64,000 nucleotides of DNA from Rhodoferax fermentans (GTDB lineage: Bacteria > Pseudomonadota > Gammaproteobacteria > Burkholderiales > Burkholderiaceae_C), in the NCBI RefSeq assembly GCF_002017865.1, contig NZ_MTJN01000002.1, positions 4,030,001 to 4,094,000 of the forward strand, written 5' to 3'. The translations under genes and the position numbers were made by a program. Positions 49,432 through 58,097 of the stretch are shown here, piece by piece. The notes under the pieces were generated by a model. The model was not told where the DNA came from, made no database searches, and saw only the letters and a program-made list of their open reading frames with translations. Positions within the stretch are counted from its first letter, which is position 1. Every line of letters begins with the position of its first letter.

Positions 49432-49890
49432 ATGACTGCTTCTGCCCCCCAATCCCCCTGCCCCACCCTGGTTGCCTGGCTGGGTTATGGCGGGCTGATC
49501 CCGTTTGTGGCGCTGGCCGCTGCCAGTTGGCTGGACCCGGCCCATGTGGCCACCTGGGTGCCGGGGCTGCTGGCTTACGGCGCAGTGATTCTGAGTTTTG
49601 TGGGTGCGCTGCACTGGGCGTTTGCCATGACCCACCCGCAGCTGCAGGATGCACCCAAACACGCGCTTTACCTGTGGAGCGTGGTGCCCTCGCTGCTGGG
49701 CTGGCTGGCCCTGATGATGGTGCCCAAGGCGGGCGCCTTGCTGCTGATCGCCGGGCTGCTGGCGCACTACCGGCAAGACCTGCGCCTGGCGCGGGTGATA
49801 TCGCTGCCCGTGTGGTTTTTGCCACTGCGCCTGCGGCTGACGGTGGTGGCCTGCCTGTGCCTGGCGGTGGTGTTTGTCACCGCCCGCTGA
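49432..49890 (+). CDS. DUF3429 membrane protein
   Basis: A 152-residue polytopic protein with four or five membrane helices and the DUF3429 features WLGYGGLIPFVALAAAS, GAVILSFVGALHWAFAM and the C-terminal RLRLTVVACLCLAVVF. DUF3429 is commonly next to photolyase/cryptochrome genes, and here it heads such a cluster. The function is unknown. The ATG at 49432 fits the start of homology. Confidence 0.83.
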   Translation: MTASAPQSPCPTLVAWLGYGGLIPFVALAAASWLDPAHVATWVPGLLAYGAVILSFVGALHWAFAMTHPQLQDAPKHALYLWSVVPSLLGWLALMMVPKAGALLLIAGLLAHYRQDLRLARVISLPVWFLPLRLRLTVVACLCLAVVFVTAR

Positions 49891-49921
49891 TGAACTCTCA
49901 TCTGACCCGAAGGAGCCCACC

Positions 49922-50128
49922 ATGACCACCGACACACGCTGCTGCGGCACCGGCACCTGCCTGATCAATCCCGAGGGCCTGTGCTGGTGTGGCCAGCGCT
50001 GGAACGGTGACCAGATGTGTGGCCCTGGCTCTGAGCCAAATCAGCCTACAGCCCTTATAGATCAAGGGCAAACAGCTGCAGAAGTTGCAGCAAACCAAAC
50101 CACCAACACCATCACCAGTCCAGGCTGA
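49922..50128 (+). CDS. Small Cys-rich protein in the photolyase cluster
   Basis: A 68-residue protein with AAGGAG upstream of the ATG. The N-terminal half holds six Cys (TRCCGTGTCLINPEGLCWCG, MCGPG), suggesting a small metal site. The C-terminal half (ALIDQGQTAAEVA) is encoded by a palindromic repeat copy and is probably dispensable. It ends 5 bp before the first photolyase gene. I recognise no named family. Confidence 0.7.
   Translation: MTTDTRCCGTGTCLINPEGLCWCGQRWNGDQMCGPGSEPNQPTALIDQGQTAAEVAANQTTNTITSPG
50050..50079. repeat. Short palindromic repeat (copy 8) inside the small Cys-rich gene
   Basis: CAGCCCTTATAGATCAAGGGC followed by AAACAGCTG (core 50050-50070). In frame near the 3' end. 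Confidence 0.65.
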
Positions 50129-50133
50129 CGCCC

Positions 50134-51711
50134 ATGGCCTACAGCCTGGTCTGGTTCAAGCGTGATCTGCGCCTGCATGACCACGCGGCCTTACACGCCG
50201 CCAGCCAGCGCGGGCCGGTGCTGTGCCTGTTTGTGATTGAACCCAGCCTGTGGGCGCAGCCCGATGCCGCACACCAGCACTACGCTTTTTTGCTGGAGAC
50301 TTTGCGTGAGTTGGCGCGCGACCTCAAAGCCCTGGGCGGGCGCCTGCATGTTCGCACCGGCGAGGTGACCGAGGTATTGGCCCAGTTGCACACGTTGGCA
50401 CCGTTTGAGCACCTGTACTCGCACGAAGAAACCGGCAACGCCGCCACGTTTGAGCGTGACAAAGCCGTGGCGCGCTGGTGCCGCGCCCAAGCTGTCACCT
50501 GGCAAGAGTTGGCGCAATTTGGGGTGGTGCGCCGCCTGAGCGACCGCAACCATTGGCTGCGCCATTGGCAGGCCCACACCACCGCGCCGCAGCTGCCCTG
50601 CCCCGAACCCGGCGCGCTGGCGTTTTGGCCCAGCCCCTGGCCCACACAAGCGGTGCCCAGCGCACACGCGCTGGGGCTGGACGCCTGGGACCCGCCGCAG
50701 CGCCAGCGCGGTGGCCGCAGCATCGGCCAAGCCGTGCTGGACGACTTTTTGAACCAGCGCTGCCGCCAGTACCGGGGCGGCATCTCGTCACCATTGTCGG
50801 CACCCACGGCCTGCTCGCGCCTGTCACCCTACCTGGCGCTGGGCGCCTTGAGCCTGCGTGAGGTGGTGCAAGCCACCCAACACAAGATGCTTCAACTCAA
50901 GGAGCAACAAGCCTATGCGGCAAAAGGGCTGGAGGCCTTTTTGAGCAGATTGCACTGGCATTGCCACTTTATCCAGAAGCTCGAATCCGAACCCGAGCTG
51001 GAGTGGCGCAACCTGCACCGCGGCTACGACGGCCTGCGTGAGCACGACGTCAACCCCGCGCATTTTGCGGCGCTCACCGACGGCCGCACCGGCTGGCCGA
51101 TGGTGGATGCCTGCGTGGCCATGCTGCGCGAGACCGGCTGGCTCAACTTTCGCATGCGCGCTTTGCTGGTGTCGGTGGCCAGCTACCCGCTGTGGCTGCA
51201 TTGGCGAGAAGTGGGCCAATGGCTGGCGCGGCAGTTTCTGGACTACGAGCCCGGCATCCACTGGAGCCAGATGCAGATGCAGGCCGGTACCACCGGCATC
51301 AACACCACCCGCGTGTACAACCCGGTCAAACAGGCGCAAGACCACGACCCGACGGCAGTGTTTGTGCGCCGCTGGTGCCCGGCGCTGCGTCGTGTGCCCG
51401 ACAGCTGGGTGCTGGAGCCCTGGCGCATGCCCGAGAGTGTGCAGCTGGCCTGCGGCGTGACAGTGCGTGCCGATGCACCTGCCGGTGCACCAGACGCCTG
51501 GCCGCTGCCGCTGGTGGCACTGGACAGCGCCACCCGCCGCGCCAAAGACCGCCTGCACAGCCTGCGCCAACAGCCCGAGGTGCGCGCCGCCAAGGCCGCG
51601 ATTGTGGACAAACACGGCTCGCGCAAAGAGCGTGATGGCCGCCCGCCCAGCCCCCGGCGGCGCTTGCCCCCGACCCCGGCCAGCACCCAACTGAGCCTCG
51701 GTTTTGATTGA
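50134..51711 (+). CDS. Photolyase/cryptochrome-family flavoprotein A (FAD-binding)
   Basis: A 525-residue protein of the photolyase superfamily. The N-terminal alpha/beta antenna domain starts with [16 protein letters not shown]. The helical FAD domain includes [17 protein letters not shown], a central [11 protein letters not shown], the core [31 protein letters not shown] and [30 protein letters not shown] (quoted in parts). The tail after about 485 is basic and Pro-rich. It resembles the FAD-binding class I/cryptochrome-like group with DUF2256 next door; whether it repairs CPDs or acts as a light sensor is not decided by sequence. Confidence 0.85.
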   Translation: MAYSLVWFKRDLRLHDHAALHAASQRGPVLCLFVIEPSLWAQPDAAHQHYAFLLETLRELARDLKALGGRLHVRTGEVTEVLAQLHTLAPFEHLYSHEETGNAATFERDKAVARWCRAQAVTWQELAQFGVVRRLSDRNHWLRHWQAHTTAPQLPCPEPGALAFWPSPWPTQAVPSAHALGLDAWDPPQRQRGGRSIGQAVLDDFLNQRCRQYRGGISSPLSAPTACSRLSPYLALGALSLREVVQATQHKMLQLKEQQAYAAKGLEAFLSRLHWHCHFIQKLESEPELEWRNLHRGYDGLREHDVNPAHFAALTDGRTGWPMVDACVAMLRETGWLNFRMRALLVSVASYPLWLHWREVGQWLARQFLDYEPGIHWSQMQMQAGTTGINTTRVYNPVKQAQDHDPTAVFVRRWCPALRRVPDSWVLEPWRMPESVQLACGVTVRADAPAGAPDAWPLPLVALDSATRRAKDRLHSLRQQPEVRAAKAAIVDKHGSRKERDGRPPSPRRRLPPTPASTQLSLGFD

Positions 51712-51730
51712 GGCAACAACAGGACCACCC

Positions 51731-51898
51731 ATGAAAATGCGCAAAAAGTCCGACCTGCCCAGCAAACTCTGCCCGGTGTGTGGCCTGCCGTTTGCCTGGC
51801 GCAAGAAGTGGGCGCGAAACTGGGATCAGGTGGTCTATTGCAGCGAGCGCTGCCGCCGCTCAGGGCCGACCACACCGGGCGGCCCTGGCACACGGTGA
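51731..51898 (+). CDS. DUF2256 zinc-finger-like protein
   Basis: A 55-residue protein with Cys pairs [21 protein letters not shown] and YCSERCRR, the DUF2256 hallmark. The gene is almost always found beside photolyase/cryptochrome genes, as here, lying between two of them. It is short, basic and probably metal-binding. A partner or cofactor role for cryptochromes is inferred from co-occurrence only. Confidence 0.88.
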   Translation: MKMRKKSDLPSKLCPVCGLPFAWRKKWARNWDQVVYCSERCRRSGPTTPGGPGTR

Positions 51899-51929
51899 CT
51901 TGGCGCGCCATTACCAACCCAGCCCCCAC

Positions 51930-53339
51930 ATGCCACCCCTGATCTACTGGTTTCGCAAGGACCTGCGCCTGACCGACGCCCCCGCGCTGGCGCACGCCAT
52001 GCACTTGGCGCAGCGTGATGGGCAGCCGCTGCTGCCGGTGTTTTGCCACGCGCCGCCCAGCACCACACGCTGGGGGTTTGCGCGTGTGGGGCCGCACCGC
52101 CAGCGTTATGAACGCGCCACGCTGGACGACCTGGCCGCCAATTTGCAAGCCTGTGGCAGCCGTCTGCTGGAGCTGGCCGGCCCGGCCGCAACCACGCTGC
52201 AGGCGCTGTGCCAAACAGTGGGTGCCAGCCACATCGTCTGCGAGGACATCGCCGCGCCCGAAGAGCAGGCCGAGGTGGCCGCCTTGCGTGCCGCCGGTTT
52301 GACCGTCCAGACGCTGTGGCAGTCCAGCCTGCTGGCACCAGAGCAGCTGCCGTTTGCGGCGGGTGACTTGCCCGATGTCTTCACCCGCTTTCGCCAGCAG
52401 CTGGAAAAGGCCGCTGTGACACCCCCCGCGCCGCTGCCCCAACCCACCACACTGCCTGCCCCGCCCCGGCTGGAGACACCGGCGTGGCAGCTGTTTTACA
52501 AGCAATATCAGGCTTCAACCCTTATCCATCAAGGGCCAACAGCTATCAAAAATGGTGTGATCGAGGCACGCTCGTCCTACCCCTACCACCTGCCCGACTG
52601 GGCCGGGGGCGAAAGTGCCGCCCTGGCGCACCTACGCCGCTACCTGGCCAACCAACAACCCCACAGCTACAAAGCCACACGCAACCAGCTCAGTGGCACC
52701 GGTTTTTCCAGCAAGTTTTCACCCTGGCTGGCCTGCGGGGCGCTCTCGGCACGCACGGTGTACGCCGAACTCAAGGCCTTTGAAGCCGAATGGGGCGCCA
52801 ACGAGGGCAGCAACTGGCTGTGGTTTGAGCTGCTGTGGCGCGACTACTTTCGCCTGCTGCACCACAAATACGGCGTGCGGCTGTACCACGCGCAGGGCTT
52901 GCGTGGGGCGCAGACAGCCCAGGCGGGCGCAGGTGTCGGAGCAGGTGTCGGTACAGCCTGGCGCCCGCACAACCCGCCCCCGCCGCGCGCCACCACCGCT
53001 GGGTCGCCTGAGCTTGCACGCTGGTGTGCCGGGCGCACCGGCACACCGCTGGTGGATGCCGCCATGCGCGAGCTGCGTGCCAGCGGCTACCTGTCCAACC
53101 GCCTGCGCCAGGTGGTGGCGAGTTTCTGGCTGTTTGAGCTGGGCGGCGACTGGCGCGCGGGTGCGGCCTGGTTCGAGTCCCAGCTGGTGGACCATGACGT
53201 GTACAGCAACACCGGCAACTGGCTCTACATCGCCGGCCTGGGCACCGACCCGCGCGGTGGCCGCCTGTTTGACGTGGCCAAACAAAGCCGCGAACATGAC
53301 CCCGAGGGCAGCTACCAGCGGCTGTGGTTGGCGGACTGA
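51930..53339 (+). CDS. Cryptochrome DASH
   Basis: A 469-residue DASH-type cryptochrome. It opens with LIYWFRKDLRLTDAPAL and carries the FAD-domain motifs KATRNQLSGTGFSSKFSPWLA, NWLWFELLWRDYFRLLHHKYG, TGTPLVDAAMRELRASGYLSNRLRQ and DHDVYSNTGNWLYIAGLGTDPRGGR. DASH proteins bind FAD and MTHF and repair CPDs in single-stranded DNA. A Gly-rich low-complexity insert (AGVGAGVGTAW) lies near residue 333. A palindromic repeat encodes the linker around residues 194-206, between the antenna and FAD domains. Confidence 0.9.
   Translation: MPPLIYWFRKDLRLTDAPALAHAMHLAQRDGQPLLPVFCHAPPSTTRWGFARVGPHRQRYERATLDDLAANLQACGSRLLELAGPAATTLQALCQTVGASHIVCEDIAAPEEQAEVAALRAAGLTVQTLWQSSLLAPEQLPFAAGDLPDVFTRFRQQLEKAAVTPPAPLPQPTTLPAPPRLETPAWQLFYKQYQASTLIHQGPTAIKNGVIEARSSYPYHLPDWAGGESAALAHLRRYLANQQPHSYKATRNQLSGTGFSSKFSPWLACGALSARTVYAELKAFEAEWGANEGSNWLWFELLWRDYFRLLHHKYGVRLYHAQGLRGAQTAQAGAGVGAGVGTAWRPHNPPPPRATTAGSPELARWCAGRTGTPLVDAAMRELRASGYLSNRLRQVVASFWLFELGGDWRAGAAWFESQLVDHDVYSNTGNWLYIAGLGTDPRGGRLFDVAKQSREHDPEGSYQRLWLAD
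52511..52547. repeat. Short palindromic repeat (copy 9) inside cryptochrome DASH
   Basis: GGCTTCAACCCTTATCCATC, then AAGGGCCAACAGCTATC. In frame in the interdomain linker. Confidence 0.65.
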
Positions 53340-53397
53340 TCGGGCACCATGGCCCGCACCCACTGCCCGGTTTCAACCCCAATACAAGGCTAGCCAC

Positions 53398-54966
53398 ATG
53401 CCCACCACCGCCAACCCGCCAAGCACCCACACCCTGCGCCTGATCCTGGGGGACCAGCTCAACCCGCAGCACCCCTGGTTTGCCCAAGTGGACGCTGGCG
53501 TGGTCTATGTGCTGATGGAAATTCGCCAGGAAACCGACTACGTCTTGCACCATGCGCAGAAGATCATTGCCATTTTTGCCGCCATGCGTGCGCTGGCACG
53601 CCAGTTGGCGCAGGCTGGCCACCGTGTGCACTACCTGCAGATCAACGACCCGGCCAACCAGCACAGCCTGCCCGCCAACCTGGGCGCGCTGATTGAGCGC
53701 TACCAGCCCCGGCAGTTCGACTACCAAGACCCCGATGAATACCGGCTGGACCAGCATTTAAAAGACTTTTTTGCCTCTAGACCTTATGCAGCAAGGGTCA
53801 ACAGCTCTCAGGTCGATAGCAAACATTTCTACACCCAGCGCCATGAAGCCGCTGAGTTGTTTGCCCAGCGCAAGCAGTGGCTGATGGAGCACTTTTACCG
53901 CCACATGCGCCTGCGCCACCGGGTGTTGATCGACGGGATGGACAAACCCGCAGGCGGCCAGTGGAACTTTGACGCCGAGAACCGCAAACCCTGGAAAGGT
54001 GCGCCCCCCGAGCCGCCCGACCTGCGTCCGCGCCATGACCACAGCACCCTCTGGGCCAGCATCGAGGCGGCGGGTGTGCAGAGTTTTGGTGAACCCAGCG
54101 CTGACAACTTGCGCTGGCCGCTCAACCGCACTGAGGCAGTGCAGCAGCTGGAGCACTTCATCTGCCACGCCCTGCCTCACTTTGGCGACTACCAGGACGC
54201 CATGAGCCGCAAGGCCTGGCGGCTGTTTCACAGCCTGCTGTCGTTTGCACTGAACGTGAAGATGCTGAACCCGCGTGAGGTGGTGGAGCGGGTCGAAGCC
54301 GAATGGCGCGCGGGCCGCGTTGAACTGGCGGCGGCTGAGGGCTTTGTCCGCCAGATCATCGGCTGGCGTGAATATGTGCGGGGCATTTACTGGGCGCAGA
54401 TGCCGGGTTACGACCAGCACAATGGCTTTGAGCACAACACGCCGCTGCCCAAGTGGTTCTGGACCGGCAACACGCGCATGAACTGCCTGGCCGCGAGCAT
54501 CACCGGCTCGCTGCAACACGCCCACGCGCACCACATCCAGCGGCTGATGGTGATTGGCAACTTTGCCTTGCTGGCCGGGCTGGACCCGCAGGCGCTGCAC
54601 CGCTGGTACCTGGGGGTCTACATCGACGCGTTTGAGTGGGTGGAGCTGCCCAACACCCTGGGCATGAGCCAGTTTGCCGACGGCGGCCTGCTGGCCACCA
54701 AACCCTATGTGAGCAGCGCCGCCTACATCGACCGCATGAGCGACTACTGCAAAGGCTGCGCTTATGACAAAAAGCAGCGCCTGGGTGAGGCCGCTTGCCC
54801 GTTCAACGCGCTGTACTGGGACTTCTACCAGCGCAACGCCGACCCACTCAAAAAGAACCCGCGCATTGGCATGGCCTACCAACACATCGCGCGCATGGAC
54901 GCTGACACACTGGCGGCCTTGCAGGCTCGCGCCAGCCAGATCCGTGGGCAGCTCGACGCCTTATGA
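53398..54966 (+). CDS. FeS-containing bacterial cryptochrome/(6-4) photolyase (PhrB/CryB type)
   Basis: A 522-residue FeS-BCP family protein. The N-terminal domain (LRLILGDQLNPQHPWF) is the cryptochrome-related antenna fold. The C-terminal half has PLPKWFWTGNTRMNCL, YCKGCAYDKKQR and EAACPFNALYWDFYQRN, whose four Cys match the ligands of the 4Fe-4S cluster in Agrobacterium PhrB and Rhodobacter CryB. This family repairs (6-4) lesions and binds FAD and a lumazine. A palindromic repeat encodes residues at about 127-137 (PYAARVNSSQV). Confidence 0.92.
   Translation: MPTTANPPSTHTLRLILGDQLNPQHPWFAQVDAGVVYVLMEIRQETDYVLHHAQKIIAIFAAMRALARQLAQAGHRVHYLQINDPANQHSLPANLGALIERYQPRQFDYQDPDEYRLDQHLKDFFASRPYAARVNSSQVDSKHFYTQRHEAAELFAQRKQWLMEHFYRHMRLRHRVLIDGMDKPAGGQWNFDAENRKPWKGAPPEPPDLRPRHDHSTLWASIEAAGVQSFGEPSADNLRWPLNRTEAVQQLEHFICHALPHFGDYQDAMSRKAWRLFHSLLSFALNVKMLNPREVVERVEAEWRAGRVELAAAEGFVRQIIGWREYVRGIYWAQMPGYDQHNGFEHNTPLPKWFWTGNTRMNCLAASITGSLQHAHAHHIQRLMVIGNFALLAGLDPQALHRWYLGVYIDAFEWVELPNTLGMSQFADGGLLATKPYVSSAAYIDRMSDYCKGCAYDKKQRLGEAACPFNALYWDFYQRNADPLKKNPRIGMAYQHIARMDADTLAALQARASQIRGQLDAL
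53776..53806. repeat. Short palindromic repeat (copy 10) inside the FeS-BCP gene
   Basis: TCTAGACCTTATGCAG, then CAAGGGTCAACAGCT. Slightly degenerate, in frame. Confidence 0.6.
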
Positions 54967-54990
54967 GGCGACCACGGGCGCCGTGCCGCA

Positions 54991-55254
54991 CTAGCGGGCG
55001 CGCCGCTGCTCTCGCAGCATGAACAGGTACAAGCCTTCGACCTTGTCGCGCGCCCAGGGGGTTTTGCGCAAAAACTTCAGGCTCGACGACACGCTGGGGT
55101 CCAGCGCAAAACACCGCACTGGAATACGCTGCGCCAAGCCGTCCCAGCCGTAAAACTCGGACAACTGGGTGACCATCATCTCCAGGGTGATGCCGTGCAA
55201 GGGGTTACGTGTTTGCGCCGGTGGCGCTTCAGGTTTGGAAGAAGCTTGATTCAT
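54991..55254 (-). CDS. VF530 family (DUF2132) DNA-binding-like protein
   Basis: An 87-residue protein. [31 protein letters not shown] (in part) and the C-terminal [21 protein letters not shown] are the VF530 signature. Members are small, compact and resemble DNA-binding folds; the function is unknown. The start at 55254 was chosen to match homologues. It is convergent with the FeS photolyase gene. Confidence 0.87.
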   Translation of the reverse strand: MNQASSKPEAPPAQTRNPLHGITLEMMVTQLSEFYGWDGLAQRIPVRCFALDPSVSSSLKFLRKTPWARDKVEGLYLFMLREQRRAR

Positions 55255-55331
55255 GTCAGTATTTTGACGGGTCTTGGTGCTACAATGCCTGCCCATTGAC
55301 GTTGGACACACCATACCAGAGGCCAGGTGAC

Positions 55332-56456
55332 ATGAAAGCATTCCGCTGGGACCCCTGTTTTTTAACGGGCCTGCCCACCGTTGATGAGCAGCACCACTAC
55401 CTGATCGACATCATCAACCAGTTTGGCGACGCGCTGATGCGCCCTCAGGGTGCCAGCGCGGGTGAGATCGAGTCGCTGTTTCAAGAGTTGCAACGCTACA
55501 CGGTCTACCATTTCCGTGAAGAAGAAGCGCTGATGGAGAGTTCGGGGGTCTATCCCGGCCACATCACCCACCACCGCCAGCAACACGCCCAGTTTTTGCA
55601 GGATGTGATGCACATGCATGCGGGCATGGCCGGTGACAACCGCGAGGCCGCCTCGGCCCTGCTGGGTTTTTTGTCCAACTGGCTGGCCTTTCATATCCTG
55701 GGCACCGACCGTCTCATGACCTGGCTCATGGATGCGGCCCGGGCTGGCACCCCGGCCGAAGAGGCGCTGGAAGCCTTCAAAAAAACGCGCGACCCCGCCA
55801 CACAAGCGCTGCTTCAGGCCATGAGCCAGCTGGTCAGCCAGGTGTCCGAGCGCAGCCGCGCCTTGTATGAGCTCAACCAGTCACTGGAAGCCCGGGTGGC
55901 GCAACGCACGCAGGAGTTGTCAGAGTTGAACCAGCGGCTGGAGACCCTGGCCATGACCGATGTGTTGACCGGTCTGCCCAACCGCCGGCTCGCCATGCAG
56001 GTGCTGGAGAGCGAATGGCAGGCCGCGTCTGAACACGACATGTCGCTGTCCTGCATGATGATTGATGCCGACGGCTTCAAAACCATCAACGACAGTTTTG
56101 GCCACGACGCGGGTGACGCGGTGTTGCGCCACTTGGCGCGCACGCTGCAGCACTCGATCCATACCGACGATCTGTTGTGCCGCCTGGGTGGTGACGAGTT
56201 CCTGATCATCTGCCCCCACACGCCGCTGGCGGGTGCCTTGCAAACCGCCGAAAAACTGCGCCGCAAAGTCTCTGCACAACGGGTGACCGCCGGAGATGGC
56301 ATCTGGCACGGCAGCATCAGTGTGGGCGTGGCCGCGCGCCAGGCCGACATGGGCCAGGCCCATGACTTGCTCAAAGCGGCTGACCAAAGTGTGTATGCCG
56401 CCAAAGCCAAAGGGCGCAACTGCGTGGCCAGTGTGCAGTCGGTGGCCGTTGCGTGA
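55332..56456 (+). CDS. Bacteriohemerythrin-GGDEF diguanylate cyclase
   Basis: A 374-residue two-domain signalling protein. The N-terminal hemerythrin domain (about 1-145) has the diiron ligands spaced as in bacteriohemerythrins: [29 protein letters not shown] and HILGTD. A coiled coil (about 180-215, [20 protein letters not shown]) links to a GGDEF domain with [13 protein letters not shown], so c-di-GMP synthesis is likely. No EAL domain is present. The protein would sense O2, NO or redox state through its diiron site. It is soluble. Confidence 0.92.
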   Translation: MKAFRWDPCFLTGLPTVDEQHHYLIDIINQFGDALMRPQGASAGEIESLFQELQRYTVYHFREEEALMESSGVYPGHITHHRQQHAQFLQDVMHMHAGMAGDNREAASALLGFLSNWLAFHILGTDRLMTWLMDAARAGTPAEEALEAFKKTRDPATQALLQAMSQLVSQVSERSRALYELNQSLEARVAQRTQELSELNQRLETLAMTDVLTGLPNRRLAMQVLESEWQAASEHDMSLSCMMIDADGFKTINDSFGHDAGDAVLRHLARTLQHSIHTDDLLCRLGGDEFLIICPHTPLAGALQTAEKLRRKVSAQRVTAGDGIWHGSISVGVAARQADMGQAHDLLKAADQSVYAAKAKGRNCVASVQSVAVA

Positions 56457-56510
56457 ACAAATGGCCTGAAACCGGCCCAAACCAACTCTGATCAGCGCCA
56501 GTGCTTGGCC

Positions 56511-56810
56511 TCAGACTGGTGGCGCATCAGCGCCGTCGTCCGCTGCCACAGCGGCCTTGCTGACCAGGGTGAACACCGGGTGCTGGTTGGTCAGCAGCAG
56601 AAACATGGCAAAGATGGGGCCTGGCATGTTGCGTGGGTCAGTGGCACTCTCCAGCGCCTGCCAGGTGCGCGATTGTTGGCCGCCCCGACTGCCCGGCTGC
56701 ACCGGGTAAGCCATCAACAACGCGGCCTCGACCTGGCTCAAGCCGGCCCGGGTGCGCGCCGCCTTGAGTTCTTCACCTGTGGGGTCGGGCATAAGAAGGG
56801 GCTGGGTCAT
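56511..56810 (-). CDS. Small HTH-like regulator
   Basis: A 99-residue protein with GEELKAARTRAGLSQVEAALL near the N-terminus (seen at about residues 12-32), which fits an XRE-type helix-turn-helix. The remainder includes RTWQALESATDPRNMP and a hydrophobic AMFLLLTNQHP. GAGGAAAC precedes the ATG. It stands alone between a c-di-GMP gene and a DsbA-like gene. Its target is unknown. Confidence 0.65.
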   Translation of the reverse strand: MTQPLLMPDPTGEELKAARTRAGLSQVEAALLMAYPVQPGSRGGQQSRTWQALESATDPRNMPGPIFAMFLLLTNQHPVFTLVSKAAVAADDGADAPPV

Positions 56811-56935
56811 GGGTTTCCTCTGTGAATAACTGGGGTGGCGTAGCCGGTGGGTGCGGGCCCTGCAAGCACCTTGGCCAAGTCAGGATGACGTGGCGCCCTG
56901 CGCACAAGCAGGCCGATTGTGTTAAACCTACGGCC

Positions 56936-57598
56936 ATGAACGCTACCATCAAAATTGATTTTGTCTCCGACGTGTCGTGCCCCTGGTGCGCGATTGGTCT
57001 GAAGTCTCTCGAAACCGCGCTGGACCGCCTGCAGGATGAGGTCCAGACGGAGATCCACTTTCAGCCGTTTGAACTCAACCCGGACATGCCGCCCGAGGGC
57101 CAGGACATCACCGAGCATCTGAGCCAGAAATACGGCTCCACACCCCAGCAGCTGGAACAGGCCTCAGAGGCCATCCGGCAGCGCGGCGCTGACTTGGGTT
57201 TTGAATTCGGCATGGGCAAACGCGATCGCATCTACAACACCTTTGATGCCCACCGCCTGCTGCACTGGGCCGCGCTGGAAGGGCCAGCGGGCTCGCAACA
57301 CGCGCTCAAGATGGCGCTGTTTTCCGCCTACTTCACCGAAGGCTTGAGCCCGGCTTCCCATGAGGTGTTGTTGCAAAAGGTGGGTGAAACGGGGCTGGAC
57401 ACCGAACGTGCTCAAGCCATTCTGGCGAGTGATGAATTTGCTGCCGAGGTGCGCGAGGCAGAACACTTCTACACCAGCCACGGCATCCGCTCGGTGCCGG
57501 CCATCATCCTCAATGACAAGCATCTGATCTCGGGTGGGCAACCACCCGAGGTGTTTGAACAGGCCTTGCGGCAAATCGCCGCAGAGTTGGCCAGGTAA
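56936..57598 (+). CDS. DsbA-family (FrnE-like) thiol oxidoreductase
   Basis: A 220-residue FrnE-type DsbA-fold protein with the CPWC active site in VSDVSCPWCAIGLKSLE (about residue 16-19) and cis-Pro in GIRSVPAIILNDKHLISGG. It lacks a signal peptide, so it is cytoplasmic. FrnE proteins are disulfide isomerases or oxidoreductases linked to oxidative stress resistance in Deinococcus. The ATG at 56936 gives the normal start; the open frame upstream is unrelated. Confidence 0.9.
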   Translation: MNATIKIDFVSDVSCPWCAIGLKSLETALDRLQDEVQTEIHFQPFELNPDMPPEGQDITEHLSQKYGSTPQQLEQASEAIRQRGADLGFEFGMGKRDRIYNTFDAHRLLHWAALEGPAGSQHALKMALFSAYFTEGLSPASHEVLLQKVGETGLDTERAQAILASDEFAAEVREAEHFYTSHGIRSVPAIILNDKHLISGGQPPEVFEQALRQIAAELAR

Positions 57599-57648
57599 GC
57601 TGCCCCGCCGCAACCAGGCCAGGTGCTGGGCTGCGGTCTGGCACCCAC

Positions 57649-57993
57649 TCACACAGCAGCGGTCACCACCACCTCGATTTTCCACGCCGGGTCGGCCAGC
57701 GCCGCATGAACGGTGGCACGCGGCGGTGTGTGACCGGGTACCACCCAGGTGTCCCAGACTGCGTTCATGCCAGAGAAGTCGGCCAGGTCCGCCAGGAAAA
57801 TCTGGGTCATCAAGATCTTGCTCTTGTCACTGCCAACACGGGCCAGCAGCGCATCCACAGCGGCCAGAACCTGCGCCGTTTGCCCCTGGATGTCCAGGCT
57901 GGGATCGGTGGGTACCTGGCCGGCCAGGTAGGCCGTGCCATTGTGGACCGCCACCTCTGAGAGGCGACTTCCAACATCCAGACGTTTGATCAT
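57649..57993 (-). CDS. RidA-family protein
   Basis: A 114-residue YjgF/YER057c/UK114 (RidA) protein, with AVHNGTAYLAGQVPTDPSLDIQGQTAQVLA (in part), ILMTQIFLADLADFSGMNAVWDTW and PPRATVHAALADPAWKIEVVVTA. The catalytic Arg (PPRATV) of the enamine/imine deaminase is present, so it could hydrolyse reactive enamines. GGAGAAAAC precedes the ATG. It is a single gene between FrnE and the chemoreceptor. Confidence 0.9.
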   Translation of the reverse strand: MIKRLDVGSRLSEVAVHNGTAYLAGQVPTDPSLDIQGQTAQVLAAVDALLARVGSDKSKILMTQIFLADLADFSGMNAVWDTWVVPGHTPPRATVHAALADPAWKIEVVVTAAV

Positions 57994-58097
57994 GTTTTCT
58001 CCATAGGTGCTTGTTTCAAAACACCTGGAGTTTATTCATTGGTCCAACTGCTGCTGGGTCTGAGCCAGGGGGTGCTGATCAACAACCTGCATCCGAG

